NCBI RefSeq assembly: GCF_022398315.1
Contig: NZ_JAKEVF010000003.1
Span: forward strand, 252,087-316,086
DNA length: 64,000 nucleotides
DNA from: Shewanella sp. Isolate11
GTDB lineage: Bacteria > Pseudomonadota > Gammaproteobacteria > Enterobacterales > Shewanellaceae
Reading direction: 5' to 3'
Positions 1 through 10,790 of this stretch are shown one piece after another. Both the position numbers and the translations under genes were made by a program. Under the pieces are notes generated by a model that saw nothing but the letters and a program-made list of their open reading frames with translations, made no database searches and was not told the DNA's origin. Every line of letters starts with the position of its first letter. Position 1 is the stretch's first letter.

Positions 1-2
1 GT

Positions 3-476
3 GCGGCGCCCGCATTGCAGTTAGAAAATGATGAGCAGTTACAATGGCTCACTAGCGCGCTGGTTCTCGACCCAAAAGTAATGTCTGCAACTATCTACAG
101 TGACCAGGGACAGCGACTTTCATTTTCGCAAAGTGTCACCGACGACGATCTGGAAGCCGACTCGCAAGAGCTAAAAGATCTTCTCGCGCCCTACCCACCC
201 TATGTCGAAGCAGTGATTCAAGATGATAAGAATTTAGGCTACATCGAAGTTAGATTAGAGCCCAAGCTGTTTTTTAATGAGATAAAAGAAGCCCACCAGG
301 TCAATATGGATCAGCAACAGATGATGCTATTAATCGCGGGATTAATCGGCTTGTTACTGTCTCGCGCACTGTCGTTTAAGCGTGCAGATTTCGATAGACG
401 TAAAACTAAGAGTAAACTGGGAAAGAAACTGGCTGCAGCGCTCAAGGTGAATAAGAGTGCCGATAGCACAGAGTAG
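3..476 (+). CDS. ytjB: YtjB/Smp-like membrane protein, C-terminal part (cut by window edge)
   Basis: The reading frame is open to the left edge (codons for A-A-P-A precede the first possible start, a TTG at 15), so this is the 3' part of a longer gene. The visible ~155 residues have a soluble stretch, then one hydrophobic segment (MMLLIAGLIGLLLSRAL) and a basic tail (FKRADFDRRKTKSK). This fits the E. coli Smp/YtjB (AhpA) family of unknown function, which also lies beside deoD in enterobacteria. The neighbour deoD is convergent and shares a terminator with it. The family assignment rests on sequence character plus synteny; the biochemical role is not known. Confidence 0.7.
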   Translation, partial: AAPALQLENDEQLQWLTSALVLDPKVMSATIYSDQGQRLSFSQSVTDDDLEADSQELKDLLAPYPPYVEAVIQDDKNLGYIEVRLEPKLFFNEIKEAHQVNMDQQQMMLLIAGLIGLLLSRALSFKRADFDRRKTKSKLGKKLAAALKVNKSADSTE

Positions 477-493
477 CTTTGAAGCATGGATAC

Positions 494-523
494 AAAAAAA
501 CGGGCATTACGCCCGTTTTGTTT
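494..523. terminator. Bidirectional intrinsic terminator between ytjB and deoD
   Basis: Stem acgggc/gcccgt (500-505 with 511-516) is flanked by an A-run on the left and a T-run on the right. It can therefore terminate both the plus-strand ytjB-like gene and the minus-strand deo operon. Confidence 0.85.
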
Positions 524-540
524 CTAACAGCTCAATAAAA

Positions 541-1251
541 TTACAATGTAATCGCTGCTTCTAATGTCATTTCAATCATTTCGTTGAAAGTGGTTTGACG
601 TTCATCAGAAGAGGTCTTTTCACCGGTACGAATATGATCTGAAACTGTCACCACACAAAGGGCCTTTGCGCCAAATTCTTTGGCTACGCCGTAAAGACCC
701 GCAGCTTCCATCTCAACACCAAGTACATCCATTTTTTCCATAACATCAAACATTTCTGGATCTGGTGTATAGAAAAGGTCTGCGGAGAAAACATTACCGA
801 CACGGTACTTAGTGCCTTTTGCTTCAGCCGCTTTAACTACCGCACTAAGCAAGCTGTAATCACAAATTGCAGCGAAATCTTGGCCCTTGAAGCGCAGACG
901 GTTAACTTGCGAATCGGTACAAGCCCCCATGCCAATCAAAACGTCACGGACTTTTACATCAGTGCTGATGGCGCCACAGGTGCCCACACGGATAAGGTTT
1001 TTAACACCATAATCTTTAATTAATTCAGTGGCATATATAGAGCAAGATGGAATACCCATGCCTGACCCCATTACTGAGATACGCACACCTTTATAGGTAC
1101 CAGTGAAACCCAGCATGTTACGTACGTCAGTGACTTGTTCAACATTCTCAAGAAATGTCTCAGCGATATATTTTGCACGCAATGGATCGCCAGGAAAAAG
1201 TACTGTATCTGCAAATGCACCATCTACTGCATTAATATGTGGTGTAGCCAT
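541..1251 (-). CDS. deoD: Purine nucleoside phosphorylase, DeoD type
   Basis: Cytosolic enzyme that cleaves purine (deoxy)ribonucleosides with phosphate to the free base and (deoxy)ribose-1-phosphate. The 236-residue length is that of the hexameric DeoD family. Visible landmarks are MATPHINA at the N-terminus, the phosphate-loop [29 protein letters not shown], the [10 protein letters not shown] base/ribose-binding stretch and the VSDHI loop with the catalytic Asp. It is the last gene of the minus-strand deoC-deoA-deoB-deoD operon, 115 bp after deoB, and hands its sugar phosphate to DeoB. Identification is very secure. Confidence 0.97.
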   Translation of the reverse strand: MATPHINAVDGAFADTVLFPGDPLRAKYIAETFLENVEQVTDVRNMLGFTGTYKGVRISVMGSGMGIPSCSIYATELIKDYGVKNLIRVGTCGAISTDVKVRDVLIGMGACTDSQVNRLRFKGQDFAAICDYSLLSAVVKAAEAKGTKYRVGNVFSADLFYTPDPEMFDVMEKMDVLGVEMEAAGLYGVAKEFGAKALCVVTVSDHIRTGEKTSSDERQTTFNEMIEMTLEAAITL

Positions 1252-1366
1252 TGTTATAACCCCTATTCATAGACTTAAGTCTTTTGAGTATTGGCGGCCA
1301 TCATCCAACCGCCAAGTTAAAAATTAGATTAAATTAAAGTATGTTGCTCAAGTATTTATATCGCCA

Positions 1367-2584
1367 TTACGCGACAAAAGATTCCCCATAAGCCATAGGC
1401 TCAAGCTCGAAATAACTCGCAATACTCTGACCGATATCGGCAAAACTATTACGCAAGCCTAATGAGCCCGCCGCTAGACCTGCACCATAGGCCAACACAG
1501 GGACTCGCTCGCGAGTATGATCTGTTCCCTGCCATGTTGGATCGCAACCATGATCTGCGGTTAACAGCAGCAAATCATCTTCGCTCAATAAGGCTAAAAT
1601 CTCTGGCAAACGACTATCGAAATATTCCAGTGCGCGGGCATAACCGGCAATATCACGGCGATGGCCGTAATGAGAGTCGAAATCAACAAAGTTGGTAAAC
1701 ACTATGGTACGGTCGCCTGCTTGCTTCACTTGCTCAAGCGTGGCGTCAAATAATGCTTCGAGCCCAGTGGCTTTCACTTTCTGAGTGATACCGCAATGAG
1801 CATAGATATCGGCAATCTTACCGACACTAACGACTTCACCACCTGCCTCTTTAAGCTTATCGAGCACGGTTTTTGCTGGTGGTTCTACCGCGTAGTCACG
1901 ACGATTACCTGTGCGAGCAAAGTCACTTGGGCCAGTGCCGACGAATGGACGAGCAATCACTCGGCCAATGTTATACGGCTCAAGCTCTTCACGAGCGATA
2001 ATGCACAGTTCGTAGAGTTTCTCTAGACCAAAGGTGTCTTCATGACAGGCGATTTGGAATACCGAATCAGCCGAGGTATAAAAAATTGGTAACCCTGAAG
2101 CCATATGTTGCTCACCAAGCTCTTCTAAAATCGCAGTACCCGAAGCATGGCAATTCCCCAGATAATCACTTAGTCCAGCACGCGCTAAAATTTTGTCCGT
2201 TAGCTCTTTAGGGAAAGAATTGGTCAGGTCGCTAAAATAGCCCCATTCATATAAAACAGGCACTCCTGCCATTTCCCAGTGACCACTTGGTGTATCTTTA
2301 CCCGAACTCAGCTCATCGGCATAGCCATATGCACCAATCAATTCAACGTCATCAGCAAATCCTGCAGCGAATGAGCCCGTACTTTCTTTACCAGCATGAC
2401 CTAGACCTAACTTGGCTAAATTAGGTAACTTTAACGGTCCTTCACGGCCTTCGTTGGCCCTACCTTCGGCACACGCTTTAGCAATATGACCAAAGGTATC
2501 GGCACCAACATCACCAAAAGCTTCAGCATCTTTCGCAGCGCCGACCCCAAAGGAGTCGAGCATCATAATTACGGTTCTTTTCAT
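1367..2584 (-). CDS. deoB: Phosphopentomutase
   Basis: Interconverts (deoxy)ribose-1-phosphate and -5-phosphate, linking the nucleoside phosphorylases DeoA and DeoD to the aldolase DeoC. It belongs to the alkaline phosphatase superfamily: MLDSFGVG near the N-terminus, [14 protein letters not shown] around the phosphorylated Thr, and the C-terminal metal ligands in [10 protein letters not shown] and [18 protein letters not shown]. The ATG at 2584 is preferred over the in-frame TTG one codon upstream, because AGGAG lies 9 nt before it. This gives 405 residues, the usual family length. It starts 11 bp after deoA. Confidence 0.96.
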   Translation of the reverse strand: MKRTVIMMLDSFGVGAAKDAEAFGDVGADTFGHIAKACAEGRANEGREGPLKLPNLAKLGLGHAGKESTGSFAAGFADDVELIGAYGYADELSSGKDTPSGHWEMAGVPVLYEWGYFSDLTNSFPKELTDKILARAGLSDYLGNCHASGTAILEELGEQHMASGLPIFYTSADSVFQIACHEDTFGLEKLYELCIIAREELEPYNIGRVIARPFVGTGPSDFARTGNRRDYAVEPPAKTVLDKLKEAGGEVVSVGKIADIYAHCGITQKVKATGLEALFDATLEQVKQAGDRTIVFTNFVDFDSHYGHRRDIAGYARALEYFDSRLPEILALLSEDDLLLLTADHGCDPTWQGTDHTRERVPVLAYGAGLAAGSLGLRNSFADIGQSIASYFELEPMAYGESFVA

Positions 2585-2595
2585 CAATACTTCTC

Positions 2596-3927
2596 CTAGA
2601 GATCTTGTTTACGAATGTAGCGGTAGATCTCTGGTGTTTTCTCTGGCGCACTATCGCCAATATGAATGGCTTGCTTTACGGCAGCAGCCGCTTCTTCAAA
2701 GGCGCTTTCTGACTGAGCGTGGATCATCGCAATCGGCTTGTCACTGTTTATCTCGTCACCCAAAGCGCACACTTGAGTTAATCCGACGCTGTAATCCAAG
2801 CTATCGCCTGGCTTACGACGGCCACCACCTAAGGTGACAACTGCTAAGCCGAGTTCACGAGTATCCATGGCGCGAGCAAAGCCAGTTTTGTCTGCGTATA
2901 CAGGGCGAATGATCTGCGCTTGAGGCAGATATTTAGCGTAGTTCTCGATAAAATCAGCTGGGCCACCTAAACCTGAAATCATTCGTCCGAAGATATCAGC
3001 AGCCTTTCCGTTATCCAGCACTTGATTTAATTTACTACGGGCTTCAGCTTCACTTGTAGCTAAGCCACCCAGTTGCAACATCTCGGCACATAAACCCATA
3101 GTGACTTCATAAAGGCGCGGATTACGATACGCACCGGTTAAGAAATCCACCGCCTCTTTCACTTCAACGGCATTCCCCGCACAGGAAGCCAATACTTGGT
3201 TCATATCGGTAAGCAATGCAGTGGTGCGAGTCCCCGCGCCATTAGCAACCGCGGTAATGCTACGAGCCAGCTCTTCAGACGCTTCGTAGGTCGGCATAAA
3301 TGCGCCGCTACCCACTTTGACGTCCATGGCAAGCGCATCGAGACCCGCTGCCAGTTTTTTAGATAGAATTGAAGCGGTTATCAGCGAAATAGATTCAACC
3401 GTGGCAGTGTTATCGCGAATAGAATAGAAACGTTTATCGGCAGGCACCAAGTCACCGGTTTGACCGATAATCGCCACCCCAGCTTCTTTGACGACTTTAC
3501 GAAATAGCGCGCTGTCGGGCTCAGTTTGATAGCCAGGAATGGCATCGAACTTATCTAAGGTACCTCCTGTATGACCTAGCCCACGGCCGGATATCATCGG
3601 TACATAACCGCCGCAGGCGGCAGCCATGGGACCAAGCATTAAACTGATCACATCACCGACACCACCAGTGCTGTGCTTATCTATGATTGGGCCATCAAGG
3701 CCGAGGTTTTTCCAATTAAGTACCGTTCCTGAATCACGCATCGCGGTGGTGAGTGCAATACGTTCATCCATATTCATATCGTTAAAATAAACCGCCATAC
3801 CCAGTGCAGCGATCTGACCTTCAGAAACACTGTTATCAGTAATGCCTTTAACGAAAAACTGGATTTCCGGTGTGCTTAACGCCTCACCATTGCGCTTTTT
3901 ACGAATAATCTCTTGTGCTAGAAACAT
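2596..3927 (-). CDS. deoA: Thymidine phosphorylase
   Basis: Phosphorolyses thymidine and deoxyuridine to base and deoxyribose-1-phosphate. The start at 3927 ([14 protein letters not shown]) matches the family N-terminus and has a GGGGG Shine-Dalgarno about 8 nt upstream; a longer frame reaching 3960 is unlikely to be translated. The 443 residues include the signature KHSTGGVGD (phosphate binding), [15 protein letters not shown], and [44 protein letters not shown] split over the active-site region. It is the second gene of the deo operon, 137 bp after deoC. Confidence 0.97.
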   Translation of the reverse strand: MFLAQEIIRKKRNGEALSTPEIQFFVKGITDNSVSEGQIAALGMAVYFNDMNMDERIALTTAMRDSGTVLNWKNLGLDGPIIDKHSTGGVGDVISLMLGPMAAACGGYVPMISGRGLGHTGGTLDKFDAIPGYQTEPDSALFRKVVKEAGVAIIGQTGDLVPADKRFYSIRDNTATVESISLITASILSKKLAAGLDALAMDVKVGSGAFMPTYEASEELARSITAVANGAGTRTTALLTDMNQVLASCAGNAVEVKEAVDFLTGAYRNPRLYEVTMGLCAEMLQLGGLATSEAEARSKLNQVLDNGKAADIFGRMISGLGGPADFIENYAKYLPQAQIIRPVYADKTGFARAMDTRELGLAVVTLGGGRRKPGDSLDYSVGLTQVCALGDEINSDKPIAMIHAQSESAFEEAAAAVKQAIHIGDSAPEKTPEIYRYIRKQDL

Positions 3928-4064
3928 ATAACTGCCCCCAAATTTGCCGCAGCTAACCAACCGCTACGATAAACTCTTTTAGATGCCAGCAGCTCAATAA
4001 ACTGTCTTCGCTGCTAGCTTCTACAAATGGATTAACTCACTTAAACTGTCAAACGGAGCCAATA

Positions 4065-4838
4065 TTAGTAACCTTGAGGCCCTTTAGGCGCATCACCCAT
4101 TTCTAAAGTGTGTAGCAGATTAACCAATAAACTAGAAGCACCGAAACGGAAGGTGTTAGGTGTCGCCCAATCATCGCCTAATATACGGGCAGCTAAAGAG
4201 AGAAATTCGTCAGCTGCTGCAGCATCGCGCACACCACCGGCTGGTTTGAAGCCCACTTTAGGATTCTTTTCGCTGATCACTGTCATCATAATTTCAGCAG
4301 CTTCGATAGTGGCATTCACAGCAACCTTACCGGTTGAGGTCTTAATAAAATCAGCACCGGCATCGATTGATAATTCCGATGCTTTACGAATAAGTGCCGG
4401 ATCTTGCAATACACCAGACTCGATGATTACTTTGAGTAACACATCATCACCACACTCTTCTTTACAGGCTTTAACCAACTCAAAACCAAGAGTTTCGTTA
4501 CCTTCCATCAAGGCGCGATATGGGAATACAACGTCGACCTCATCGGCACCATAGGCGACTGCGGCACGGGTTTCTAATACTGCAATAGCAATATCGTCAT
4601 TACCGTGTGGAAAGTTAGTCACTGTGGCGATTTTAATCTCTTCACAACCCATTTCATTTAGGGTCTTACGTGCAATAGGAATAAAGCGAGGATAGATACA
4701 GATAGCCGCGGTGTTACCTGCCGGGGTTTGAGCCTTATGACATAACTCAATCACTTTTTGATCGGTATCGTCATCGTTCAAAGTGGTCAAATCCATCAAT
4801 GCAATGGCTTTTTGTGCTGCTTTTTTTAAATCGCTCAT
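4065..4838 (-). CDS. deoC: Deoxyribose-phosphate aldolase
   Basis: Class I aldolase splitting 2-deoxyribose-5-phosphate into acetaldehyde and glyceraldehyde-3-phosphate, the exit of deoxynucleoside carbon to glycolysis. The Schiff-base lysine lies in FIKTSTGK, the assisting lysine in GFKPAGGVR, and the conserved Asp in [10 protein letters not shown]. The 257 residues match the E. coli-type enzyme (about 259). The start is supported by GGAGAGC just upstream. It is the first gene of deoCABD, so the operon promoter should lie in the 458-bp gap upstream. Confidence 0.97.
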   Translation of the reverse strand: MSDLKKAAQKAIALMDLTTLNDDDTDQKVIELCHKAQTPAGNTAAICIYPRFIPIARKTLNEMGCEEIKIATVTNFPHGNDDIAIAVLETRAAVAYGADEVDVVFPYRALMEGNETLGFELVKACKEECGDDVLLKVIIESGVLQDPALIRKASELSIDAGADFIKTSTGKVAVNATIEAAEIMMTVISEKNPKVGFKPAGGVRDAAAADEFLSLAARILGDDWATPNTFRFGASSLLVNLLHTLEMGDAPKGPQGY

Positions 4839-5296
4839 AATAGCTCTCCGAAACGTAATCTATTAATTTTAAAAAATAAAACGAAATTAACGAATGACAG
4901 CACCTAAGGATTGGCATGTTTTGATTATAGTTGTGGCCTGGTCTTCGGCGTTGCCGTAAATCTTATCAGTTAGCATTAACAACTGAACTTAAGTTTACAT
5001 ATTCAGGTATTCAATGCCCCATCTTACACAGAGGCTATCCTGACACTGGGTCACGACTTGAATCCTTGAAGACCGGAAGGGGGAACGGCATTAAAATGCG
5101 TTAGTAATCTTGTTCCTGCCTTTCCGCGAAAAGTCCCTTTTAGCGCGTAAAACAATTAACTTTTAACTAAATAAGCTCTACAAATATAGATCATGCTTAG
5201 GTAAAGATTAATCTTAAATTTATAAAATTTTGATGAACATTTGATGGAAATTTGGAGCCACTCAAGCAGTGGCTCCAATACTTATAAATTCTTTTC
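4839..5296. other. Intergenic region between tsx and deoC (deo operon leader/promoter)
   Basis: No protein-coding frame of note. On the minus strand a -10-like TATAAT lies around 4925-4930 with a poor -35, as would fit an activator-dependent promoter, but I could not identify a clean CRP, CytR or DeoR site by eye. The left part contains the deoC Shine-Dalgarno; the right end contains a strong hairpin after tsx (separate entry). Confidence 0.4.
5252..5278 (-). terminator. Hairpin downstream of tsx (probable terminator)
   Basis: An 11-bp perfect stem ttggagccact/agtggctccaa with a 5-nt loop begins about 20 nt after the tsx stop codon. The following minus-strand sequence is A/T-rich but has no continuous T-run. 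It may be an imperfect terminator or an mRNA-stabilising hairpin. Confidence 0.55.
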
Positions 5297-6139
5297 TTAG
5301 AACTTGTAAGTCGCAGTAAAGTAGTGAGACCAACCTGTAGACTCAAGACCGACTAAACCGCCTTCGTTTTCAAGTAAGTAAACGTCTTTAAAGCCTTTTA
5401 GACCGTAACCCAAAGCGTAACGATCTGTGTGCCAGTAAAGACCGAAGAATGCAGCACCACCGCTTGATGTCATAGGAACAAATTGGTTACCTAGATCGTC
5501 ATCACCACCGAACTGGTAATCAACATAACCTTGGAAAGACAGGAAGCTCTTATTATCGAAGAAGTAGAAAGGCTTGAACCAGTTAGCCGAGAACTGGTAA
5601 CCGTTCCACTGCTTACGGTTTAGATCGTAATGAGCGTATAGGTTCATGCCAGTTTTGCCTAACCAAGGTACATTTACGTCAGCACCCACACCCCAGAAAG
5701 AAGCGTTAACGCCATCACCGTTTAGTCCGTCCCAGTTAAACAGTGTAGAGAAGTAAACTTCTTGAACTGGACCAAAAGAAAGATCTTTACCCGTTAGTGC
5801 ATCGATAGAAACACGTGGAGCAAACTTCATGAAAATTTTGCTGGTACCTGAACCTGGATTCTTGTCACCATTGCTGGTTTCTTGGTTTGCTAGGTTAAAT
5901 ACATCAACGTAACCGTATAGGTCAAAAATACCTGAACGACCACCAAACTCCATCTCTAGGTAGTTGTGCTGATCACCCGTTGCTGGGTTATCTGGCTTCT
6001 CTCCTACAGAATACATTGCGTTGAACTGCATCCACTTATAATCAGAACCATGAAGATCTGAACGGTCTGCGGCTACTGCGCTACCTGACATTGCTGCTAC
6101 AGCAGTAGCTGCTACAGCTAAAGTTTTAACGTTTTTCAT
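5297..6139 (-). CDS. tsx: Nucleoside-specific outer-membrane channel, Tsx family
   Basis: Beta-barrel porin that passes nucleosides across the outer membrane. The start at 6139 gives MKNVKTLAVAATAVAAMSGSAVA, a clean signal peptide with cleavage after AVA. GGGG lies 6 nt upstream. Longer in-frame starts to 6271 would bury the signal peptide and are unlikely. The mature protein begins with DLHGSDYKWMQFNAMYS, rich in aromatic residues, and ends in Phe (TATYKF), the usual terminal aromatic of outer-membrane barrels. It sits between nupC and the deo operon, so uptake and breakdown of nucleosides are encoded together. The Tsx assignment is by family resemblance. Confidence 0.9.
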   Translation of the reverse strand: MKNVKTLAVAATAVAAMSGSAVAADRSDLHGSDYKWMQFNAMYSVGEKPDNPATGDQHNYLEMEFGGRSGIFDLYGYVDVFNLANQETSNGDKNPGSGTSKIFMKFAPRVSIDALTGKDLSFGPVQEVYFSTLFNWDGLNGDGVNASFWGVGADVNVPWLGKTGMNLYAHYDLNRKQWNGYQFSANWFKPFYFFDNKSFLSFQGYVDYQFGGDDDLGNQFVPMTSSGGAAFFGLYWHTDRYALGYGLKGFKDVYLLENEGGLVGLESTGWSHYFTATYKF

Positions 6140-6404
6140 CATCAACCCCATTTTGTATTTACCGCTCTTTATCGAGCAGGTCTTTCTATTTTTTGCGTCG
6201 CATTTTACGCAAATTAATCTAGATAACAACAAGATTAGCGTAAAATTTAGAACACAATATTTCCATAACAAAACAAACTTATTATTTCTGACACTATTTA
6301 GGTCTCATGCCCAATTCGGTCTAAGTTTGCTAGCGACAGTTACCTCCACCCCTGCAGAGATAACCTATTTAACGTAACTAACTGAAAAATGGCTTGGTTA
6401 ACTT

Positions 6405-6428
6405 TGGCTCTGCCCAGCAGCAGAGCCA
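6405..6428 (-). terminator. Hairpin downstream of nupC (probable terminator)
   Basis: A 9-bp stem tggctctgc/gcagagcca starts about 38 nt after the nupC stop. The T-run on the minus strand is interrupted, so termination may be inefficient and allow read-through toward tsx. The rest of the 326-bp nupC-tsx gap (6140-6465) holds only an A/T-rich candidate tsx promoter region with a TAAAAT -10-like hexamer near 6205. Confidence 0.5.
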
Positions 6429-6465
6429 CAGTTTCAGGGGATCCCCCCATGGTATTACCTGAGAC

Positions 6466-7725
6466 TTAAAGTGCTAAGAACAAACCAGCTAAGGTTGCAC
6501 TCATTAAGTTAGCTAATGAGCCAGCAATTACGGCACGTAGGCCAAGTCTCGCTAAATCGTGGCGACGTGTGGGTGCCATTGCACCTAGACCGCCAAGTAG
6601 AATCGCAATTGAAGATAAGTTAGCGAAACCACACAATGCAAACGAGATAATCGCTTTAGTTCTATCGCTCATCACAGCATTGGTTGCTTCAACTAGAATA
6701 CCGCCATCAGCAACATCTTTTAGGTATGGCGCAAAATTGAGGTAAGCAACAAACTCGTTAACCACAATTTTCTGCCCAATGAAGGAACCTGCAACAAGAG
6801 CTTCATTCCAAGGTACACCGATAAGGAATGCCAATGGCATGAAAATGTAACCTAAGATCAATTCTAAGGTGATACCTTCAGCGCCGAAAAGACCCGTTAC
6901 ACCGCCGATGATGCCATTAATCATGGCAATTAAACCAACGAATGCAATCAGCATTGCACCCACGTTTAGCGCTAAATGCATACCAGATGAAGCACCTGCT
7001 GCTGCCGCGTCTAATACGTTAGCTGGCTTATCAGGATCTTCTGGCAGTTCTTCCATCTCATTAACCGTTTTTTCGGTTTCTGGATGCATTAGCTTAGCCA
7101 TTAATAGACCACCAGGTGCCGCCATGAACGATGCTGCCACTAGGTATTCAATTGGTACACCCATCTGCGCATAACCAGCAAGCACTGAACCAGCGATAGA
7201 AGCCAGACCGCCCACCATGATGGCGAACAGTTCTGATTGAGTCATGGTTGCAATAAACGGACGAACCACAAGTGGTGCTTCAGTCTGACCGACGAAGATA
7301 TTGGCGGTTGCTGACATAGATTCTGTACGGCTAGTACCAAGGGCTTTTTGAAGACCACCACCGATAATACGGATGATCCACTGCATAATGCCTAAGTAAT
7401 AAAGTACAGCAATAAGTGAAGAGAAGAATACGATAACGGGAAGTACGTTAATCGCGAAAATGAAACCGACTTTAAATTGGGCTAAATCGCCAAATAAAAA
7501 GTTGATACCGTCTTGAGCATAACTAATAACGCTCGATACGCCGTTTGAAACGGTTTGTAGAATGTCTTTACCAATTGGTGTCCACAATACAAAACCCGCA
7601 AAAAATGCCTGAATTGCAAGAGCGCCGAATACGGTACGCTTATTAATAGCTTTTCTATCTGTTGATAATAGAAAAGCAATTGCGAGTAGGACGACCACCC
7701 CTACTAAACTCATTAAAATATCCAT
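6466..7725 (-). CDS. nupC: Concentrative nucleoside transporter (NupC/CNT family)
   Basis: Inner-membrane symporter for nucleosides, 419 residues with many hydrophobic helices. It closely resembles the structurally known Vibrio cholerae CNT: the nucleoside-binding GQTEAPL motif (Gln-Thr-Glu), [20 protein letters not shown] with the second binding Glu, and [13 protein letters not shown] with the Asn/Ser that contact ribose are all present. Vibrio CNT is Na+-coupled; Na+ coupling here is inferred. Genome context with tsx and deoCABD makes it the inner-membrane partner of the same uptake route. SD-like GGGTGATGG precedes the ATG. Confidence 0.94.
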   Translation of the reverse strand: MDILMSLVGVVVLLAIAFLLSTDRKAINKRTVFGALAIQAFFAGFVLWTPIGKDILQTVSNGVSSVISYAQDGINFLFGDLAQFKVGFIFAINVLPVIVFFSSLIAVLYYLGIMQWIIRIIGGGLQKALGTSRTESMSATANIFVGQTEAPLVVRPFIATMTQSELFAIMVGGLASIAGSVLAGYAQMGVPIEYLVAASFMAAPGGLLMAKLMHPETEKTVNEMEELPEDPDKPANVLDAAAAGASSGMHLALNVGAMLIAFVGLIAMINGIIGGVTGLFGAEGITLELILGYIFMPLAFLIGVPWNEALVAGSFIGQKIVVNEFVAYLNFAPYLKDVADGGILVEATNAVMSDRTKAIISFALCGFANLSSIAILLGGLGAMAPTRRHDLARLGLRAVIAGSLANLMSATLAGLFLAL

Positions 7726-7903
7726 TAACCATCACCCTATATGTTAATATTTTTTAATTTTGCTGTTAACCAACCTTTTTCCCTGCCAGATTATACTCGA
7801 CAGAATGTCTAAAATCGTCGCTTTGATCATATTTTTAAAGTTTTATTTCAATACCTTAGCCAAAAAACTCGATGCGATTTACATCTGTTTTTTGAAAAAT
7901 AAG

Positions 7904-8734
7904 CTAAAGCTCAAAGAGTTGCACAGTGTTTTGAAACACTTGTTCTGATATTAGAACATTAGATTTTTTTTGCAATATGGCGATTTTTTCAACAACTAAA
8001 GGCAAAATCGAACAAGATTCATCGGTATTGTTAACAGTTTGCAGTTGTTTTCGCTGTTGGACTAAGGCGATATCGGTTTCGATCACAAAAGCAGTTAAAG
8101 GAAGTTTGATGATGACTTCATCTAGCTTTTTCGCCTGCTCATTGAGTAGCAAATGGCCTATGCCTAACTTAAAACCACACGCTAAATATTGCTCAGCTAA
8201 CTCTACGCTACCATAAAAACCATGTATAACCCCGCCAATGGGTGAATATTGGCGAAGTAAACCGAGCACCTCATGATGAGCTCTTACACTATGAATGATA
8301 AGGGGTAGATGATGGGTTTTCGCCAATTGAATTTGCGCCTCGAAACAGCCGAGTTGCCGCTGCCAAACTGTGCCATTATCTCGCCCCTTATTACTATTTA
8401 AGCCATCTAAGCCACATTCACCAACGGCGACTAAACGCTTATCTTTTTGATGTTGCTCAAGTAACAAGCTGAGCTCTTCAATCTCGCTACGCCAATCTTC
8501 ATCGCAATACCAAGGATGAATACCTAAGGCGTAGCTAGATTGATATTGCTTGGCAATACGTAACTGCTTTTGCCAGCGATGACTCGAGACTCCGGGGATC
8601 AAGCTGTGGACTAGTCCCGCTTGCTGCAATGACTGCATTAACGGCTGACGAATAGTGTCAAACTCGTCGAAGTCGAGATGAATATGGCTATCGATAAATC
8701 TAAGCTGACTGTTATTTTCAGCGTCTCTAGACAC
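7904..8734 (-). CDS. yjjV: TatD-family metal-dependent hydrolase (YjjV-like)
   Basis: Predicted TIM-barrel metallohydrolase/deoxyribonuclease of the TatD family, 276 residues from a GTG start. Metal-ligand motifs are visible: DSHIHLDF near residue 14, GECGLD, IHSVRAHHEV, HGFYGS and ETDIA. The last is ETDAP in most relatives, a small variation. In E. coli the paralogue yjjV lies beside the deo operon, which supports this symbol over tatD or ycfH. Substrate is not established. The 3' end is A/T-rich, and the gap to nupC (7726-7903) should hold the nupC promoter. Confidence 0.85.
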   Translation of the reverse strand: MSRDAENNSQLRFIDSHIHLDFDEFDTIRQPLMQSLQQAGLVHSLIPGVSSHRWQKQLRIAKQYQSSYALGIHPWYCDEDWRSEIEELSLLLEQHQKDKRLVAVGECGLDGLNSNKGRDNGTVWQRQLGCFEAQIQLAKTHHLPLIIHSVRAHHEVLGLLRQYSPIGGVIHGFYGSVELAEQYLACGFKLGIGHLLLNEQAKKLDEVIIKLPLTAFVIETDIALVQQRKQLQTVNNTDESCSILPLVVEKIAILQKKSNVLISEQVFQNTVQLFEL

Positions 8735-8843
8735 AAGATCCTCGCTATTGCGTACAAAATCAGGGGGAAACTCACTGACTAATAACTCATGTTAACCAGC
8801 ATATGCGTCATTAATGTTAACAGTTAGCACAAATTTCAGGCAT

Positions 8844-8870
8844 AAAAAAAGCAGCCTGAACTGCTTTTTT
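8844..8870. terminator. Intrinsic terminator after prfC
   Basis: A-run plus gcag/ctgc stem plus T-run (aaaaaaagcag...ctgctttttt), 30 bp after the prfC stop on the minus strand. The symmetrical runs make it usable in both directions. Confidence 0.8.
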
Positions 8871-8899
8871 AAATAGAAGGTAAATCTTAAGTGGCGAGG

Positions 8900-10480
8900 T
8901 TAATTTTCACGCGTCTTAGCAAACTCAATATCAGGATAACGTTCCATCGACAAATTCAAGTTCACCATACTAGGAGCTACATAAGTTAAGTTGTCACCGC
9001 CATCAAGTGCTAAGTTATTACTACACTTGCGCTTAAACTCTTCGAGCTTCTTATGGTCATTACAATAAACCCAGCGTGCAGTCGCCACGCTGATGGCTTC
9101 GTAAATCGCTTCAACTTTATATTCACTCTTGAGACGCTGTACCACTACTTCAAACTGTAGCACACCGACTGCACCAACAATCAGATCGTTTGAATCGAGC
9201 GGTCTAAACACCTGTACAGCGCCCTCTTCAGACAACTGAACTAAGCCTTTTAATAATTGCTTTTGCTTCAGCGGATCTTTCAAACGGATACGGCGGAACA
9301 TCTCTGGCGCAAAGTTTGGAATGCCGGTAAAGCGCATCTTTTCGCCTTGGGTAAAGGTATCACCAATACGGATAGTACCGTGATTATGTAGGCCAATAAT
9401 ATCGCCAGGGTAAGCCGCTTCGGCGCGGTTACGGTCGCCCGCCATAAAGGTCAAAGCGTCACTGACGTTAACATCTTTACCTAAACGCACATGATGCATC
9501 TTCATGCCTTGTTCATATCGGCCAGAGCAGATACGCATAAAGGCGACGCGGTCACGATGCTTAGGATCCATATTCGCTTGGATCTTAAATACAAAACCAC
9601 TGAACTTAGATTCTTCAGGCTGTACGTCTCTTAAATCAGACTCTCGGGGCTGCGGACGCGGAGCCCACTCAACGATGCCATCGAGAATATGGTCAACACC
9701 AAAGTTGCCCAAAGCAGTACCGAAAAATACTGGGGTTAATTCACCCTTTAAGAAAGCGTCCAAATCAAACTCGTGCGAGGCGCCTACAACCAGCTCCATC
9801 TCATCACGCAACTCTTGCGCATAGCTACCAAGGGCTTCATCTAATTCAGGGTTATCTATGCCTTTGATCACCCGAGAATCTTGAATCGTGTGTCCCATAC
9901 CATTCTGATAAAGGATCACTTCATCACGCAGTAGGTGATACACGCCTTTGAACTCTTTACCAGCACCGATTGGCCAGGTAATTGGAGCGCAGGCGATATT
10001 AAGAATATCTTCAACTTCATCCATCAGCTCGATAGGATCACGAATATCGCGGTCAAGCTTGTTCATGAAGGTGACAATTGGCGTATCACGCAGACGTGTC
10101 ACTTCCATCAACTTAATGGTACGTTGCTCAACACCTTTCGCCGAGTCAATTACCATCAAGCAGGAGTCGACCGCGGTTAAAGTACGATAGGTATCTTCAG
10201 AGAAGTCTTCGTGACCAGGAGTGTCCAGCAGGTTGACCAAAGCATCATGATAAGGAAATTGCATCACAGAAGTGGTAATAGAAATACCACGGTCTTTTTC
10301 CATCTCCATCCAGTCAGATTTGGCATGTTGACCCGACTTCTTACCTTTTACGGTACCGGCCTTTTGCAAAGCATTACCGAATAATAATACTTTTTCAGTA
10401 ATGGTGGTTTTACCCGCATCGGGGTGCGAAATAATGGCAAAAGTTCGACGCTTGTCGACTTCAACTTTGTAGCCTGACAT
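8900..10480 (-). CDS. prfC: Peptide chain release factor 3
   Basis: Translational GTPase that removes RF1/RF2 from the ribosome after termination. G-domain motifs are in order: G1 [10 protein letters not shown]2 around [10 protein letters not shown]3 DTPGHEDF, G4 MNKLDRD. EF-G-like domains follow. The start at 10480 ([24 protein letters not shown]) matches the family and has AGGTAA just upstream. The frame continues to 10549, but that extension has no support. The 526 residues compare with about 529 in E. coli. Monocistronic, with terminator downstream. Confidence 0.97.
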   Translation of the reverse strand: MSGYKVEVDKRRTFAIISHPDAGKTTITEKVLLFGNALQKAGTVKGKKSGQHAKSDWMEMEKDRGISITTSVMQFPYHDALVNLLDTPGHEDFSEDTYRTLTAVDSCLMVIDSAKGVEQRTIKLMEVTRLRDTPIVTFMNKLDRDIRDPIELMDEVEDILNIACAPITWPIGAGKEFKGVYHLLRDEVILYQNGMGHTIQDSRVIKGIDNPELDEALGSYAQELRDEMELVVGASHEFDLDAFLKGELTPVFFGTALGNFGVDHILDGIVEWAPRPQPRESDLRDVQPEESKFSGFVFKIQANMDPKHRDRVAFMRICSGRYEQGMKMHHVRLGKDVNVSDALTFMAGDRNRAEAAYPGDIIGLHNHGTIRIGDTFTQGEKMRFTGIPNFAPEMFRRIRLKDPLKQKQLLKGLVQLSEEGAVQVFRPLDSNDLIVGAVGVLQFEVVVQRLKSEYKVEAIYEAISVATARWVYCNDHKKLEEFKRKCSNNLALDGGDNLTYVAPSMVNLNLSMERYPDIEFAKTREN

Positions 10481-10588
10481 GGTTACCTGCGAATAGTGGG
10501 ATGTTAAAAGCCGACAATTATAGCCGCTAGCTACTTGTATGGCTAGCATGTTAGGCCTATGAAGCCGACACCAAACTTAGCCACGATA

Positions 10589-10764
10589 ATACCAATCGCA
10601 GTAATTATCTGATCATTCTTGCTAATTAAAATCGCCGATAAACGTGTTGTAAATTTTGTTATTAGAATACCTAGTTACTGCAATTTACGCCTTGTTCTCG
10701 ACAATTTTTCCTGCGCCCTTTTCTGTTACAAACGGGCTGCTCACTAATTTACTTTGATTGGTAT
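10589..10764. repeat. MITE-like element in the prfC-nlpI gap
   Basis: A 176-bp stretch bounded by perfect 9-bp inverted ends, ATACCAATC at 10589-10597 and GATTGGTAT at 10756-10764, with no coding potential inside. It fills most of the 356-bp gap (10481-10836) between prfC and nlpI. Such short non-coding elements with terminal inverted repeats are typical of MITE-like interspersed repeats; no second full copy occurs in this window. Confidence 0.5.
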
Positions 10765-10790
10765 AAGCATCAAATTGAGATTTAAAAACA

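Noticed and set aside
1103-1327. Plus-strand frame over the deoD start
   Set aside because: Shadow of deoD with no ribosome-binding site or family resemblance.
4839-5296. CRP or CytR operator before deoC
   Set aside because: Expected from E. coli, but no convincing TGTGA-N6-TCACA site is visible by eye.
7760-7948. Plus-strand frame between nupC and the TatD-family gene
   Set aside because: AT-rich, no SD, overlaps the 3' end of the TatD-family gene on the other strand.
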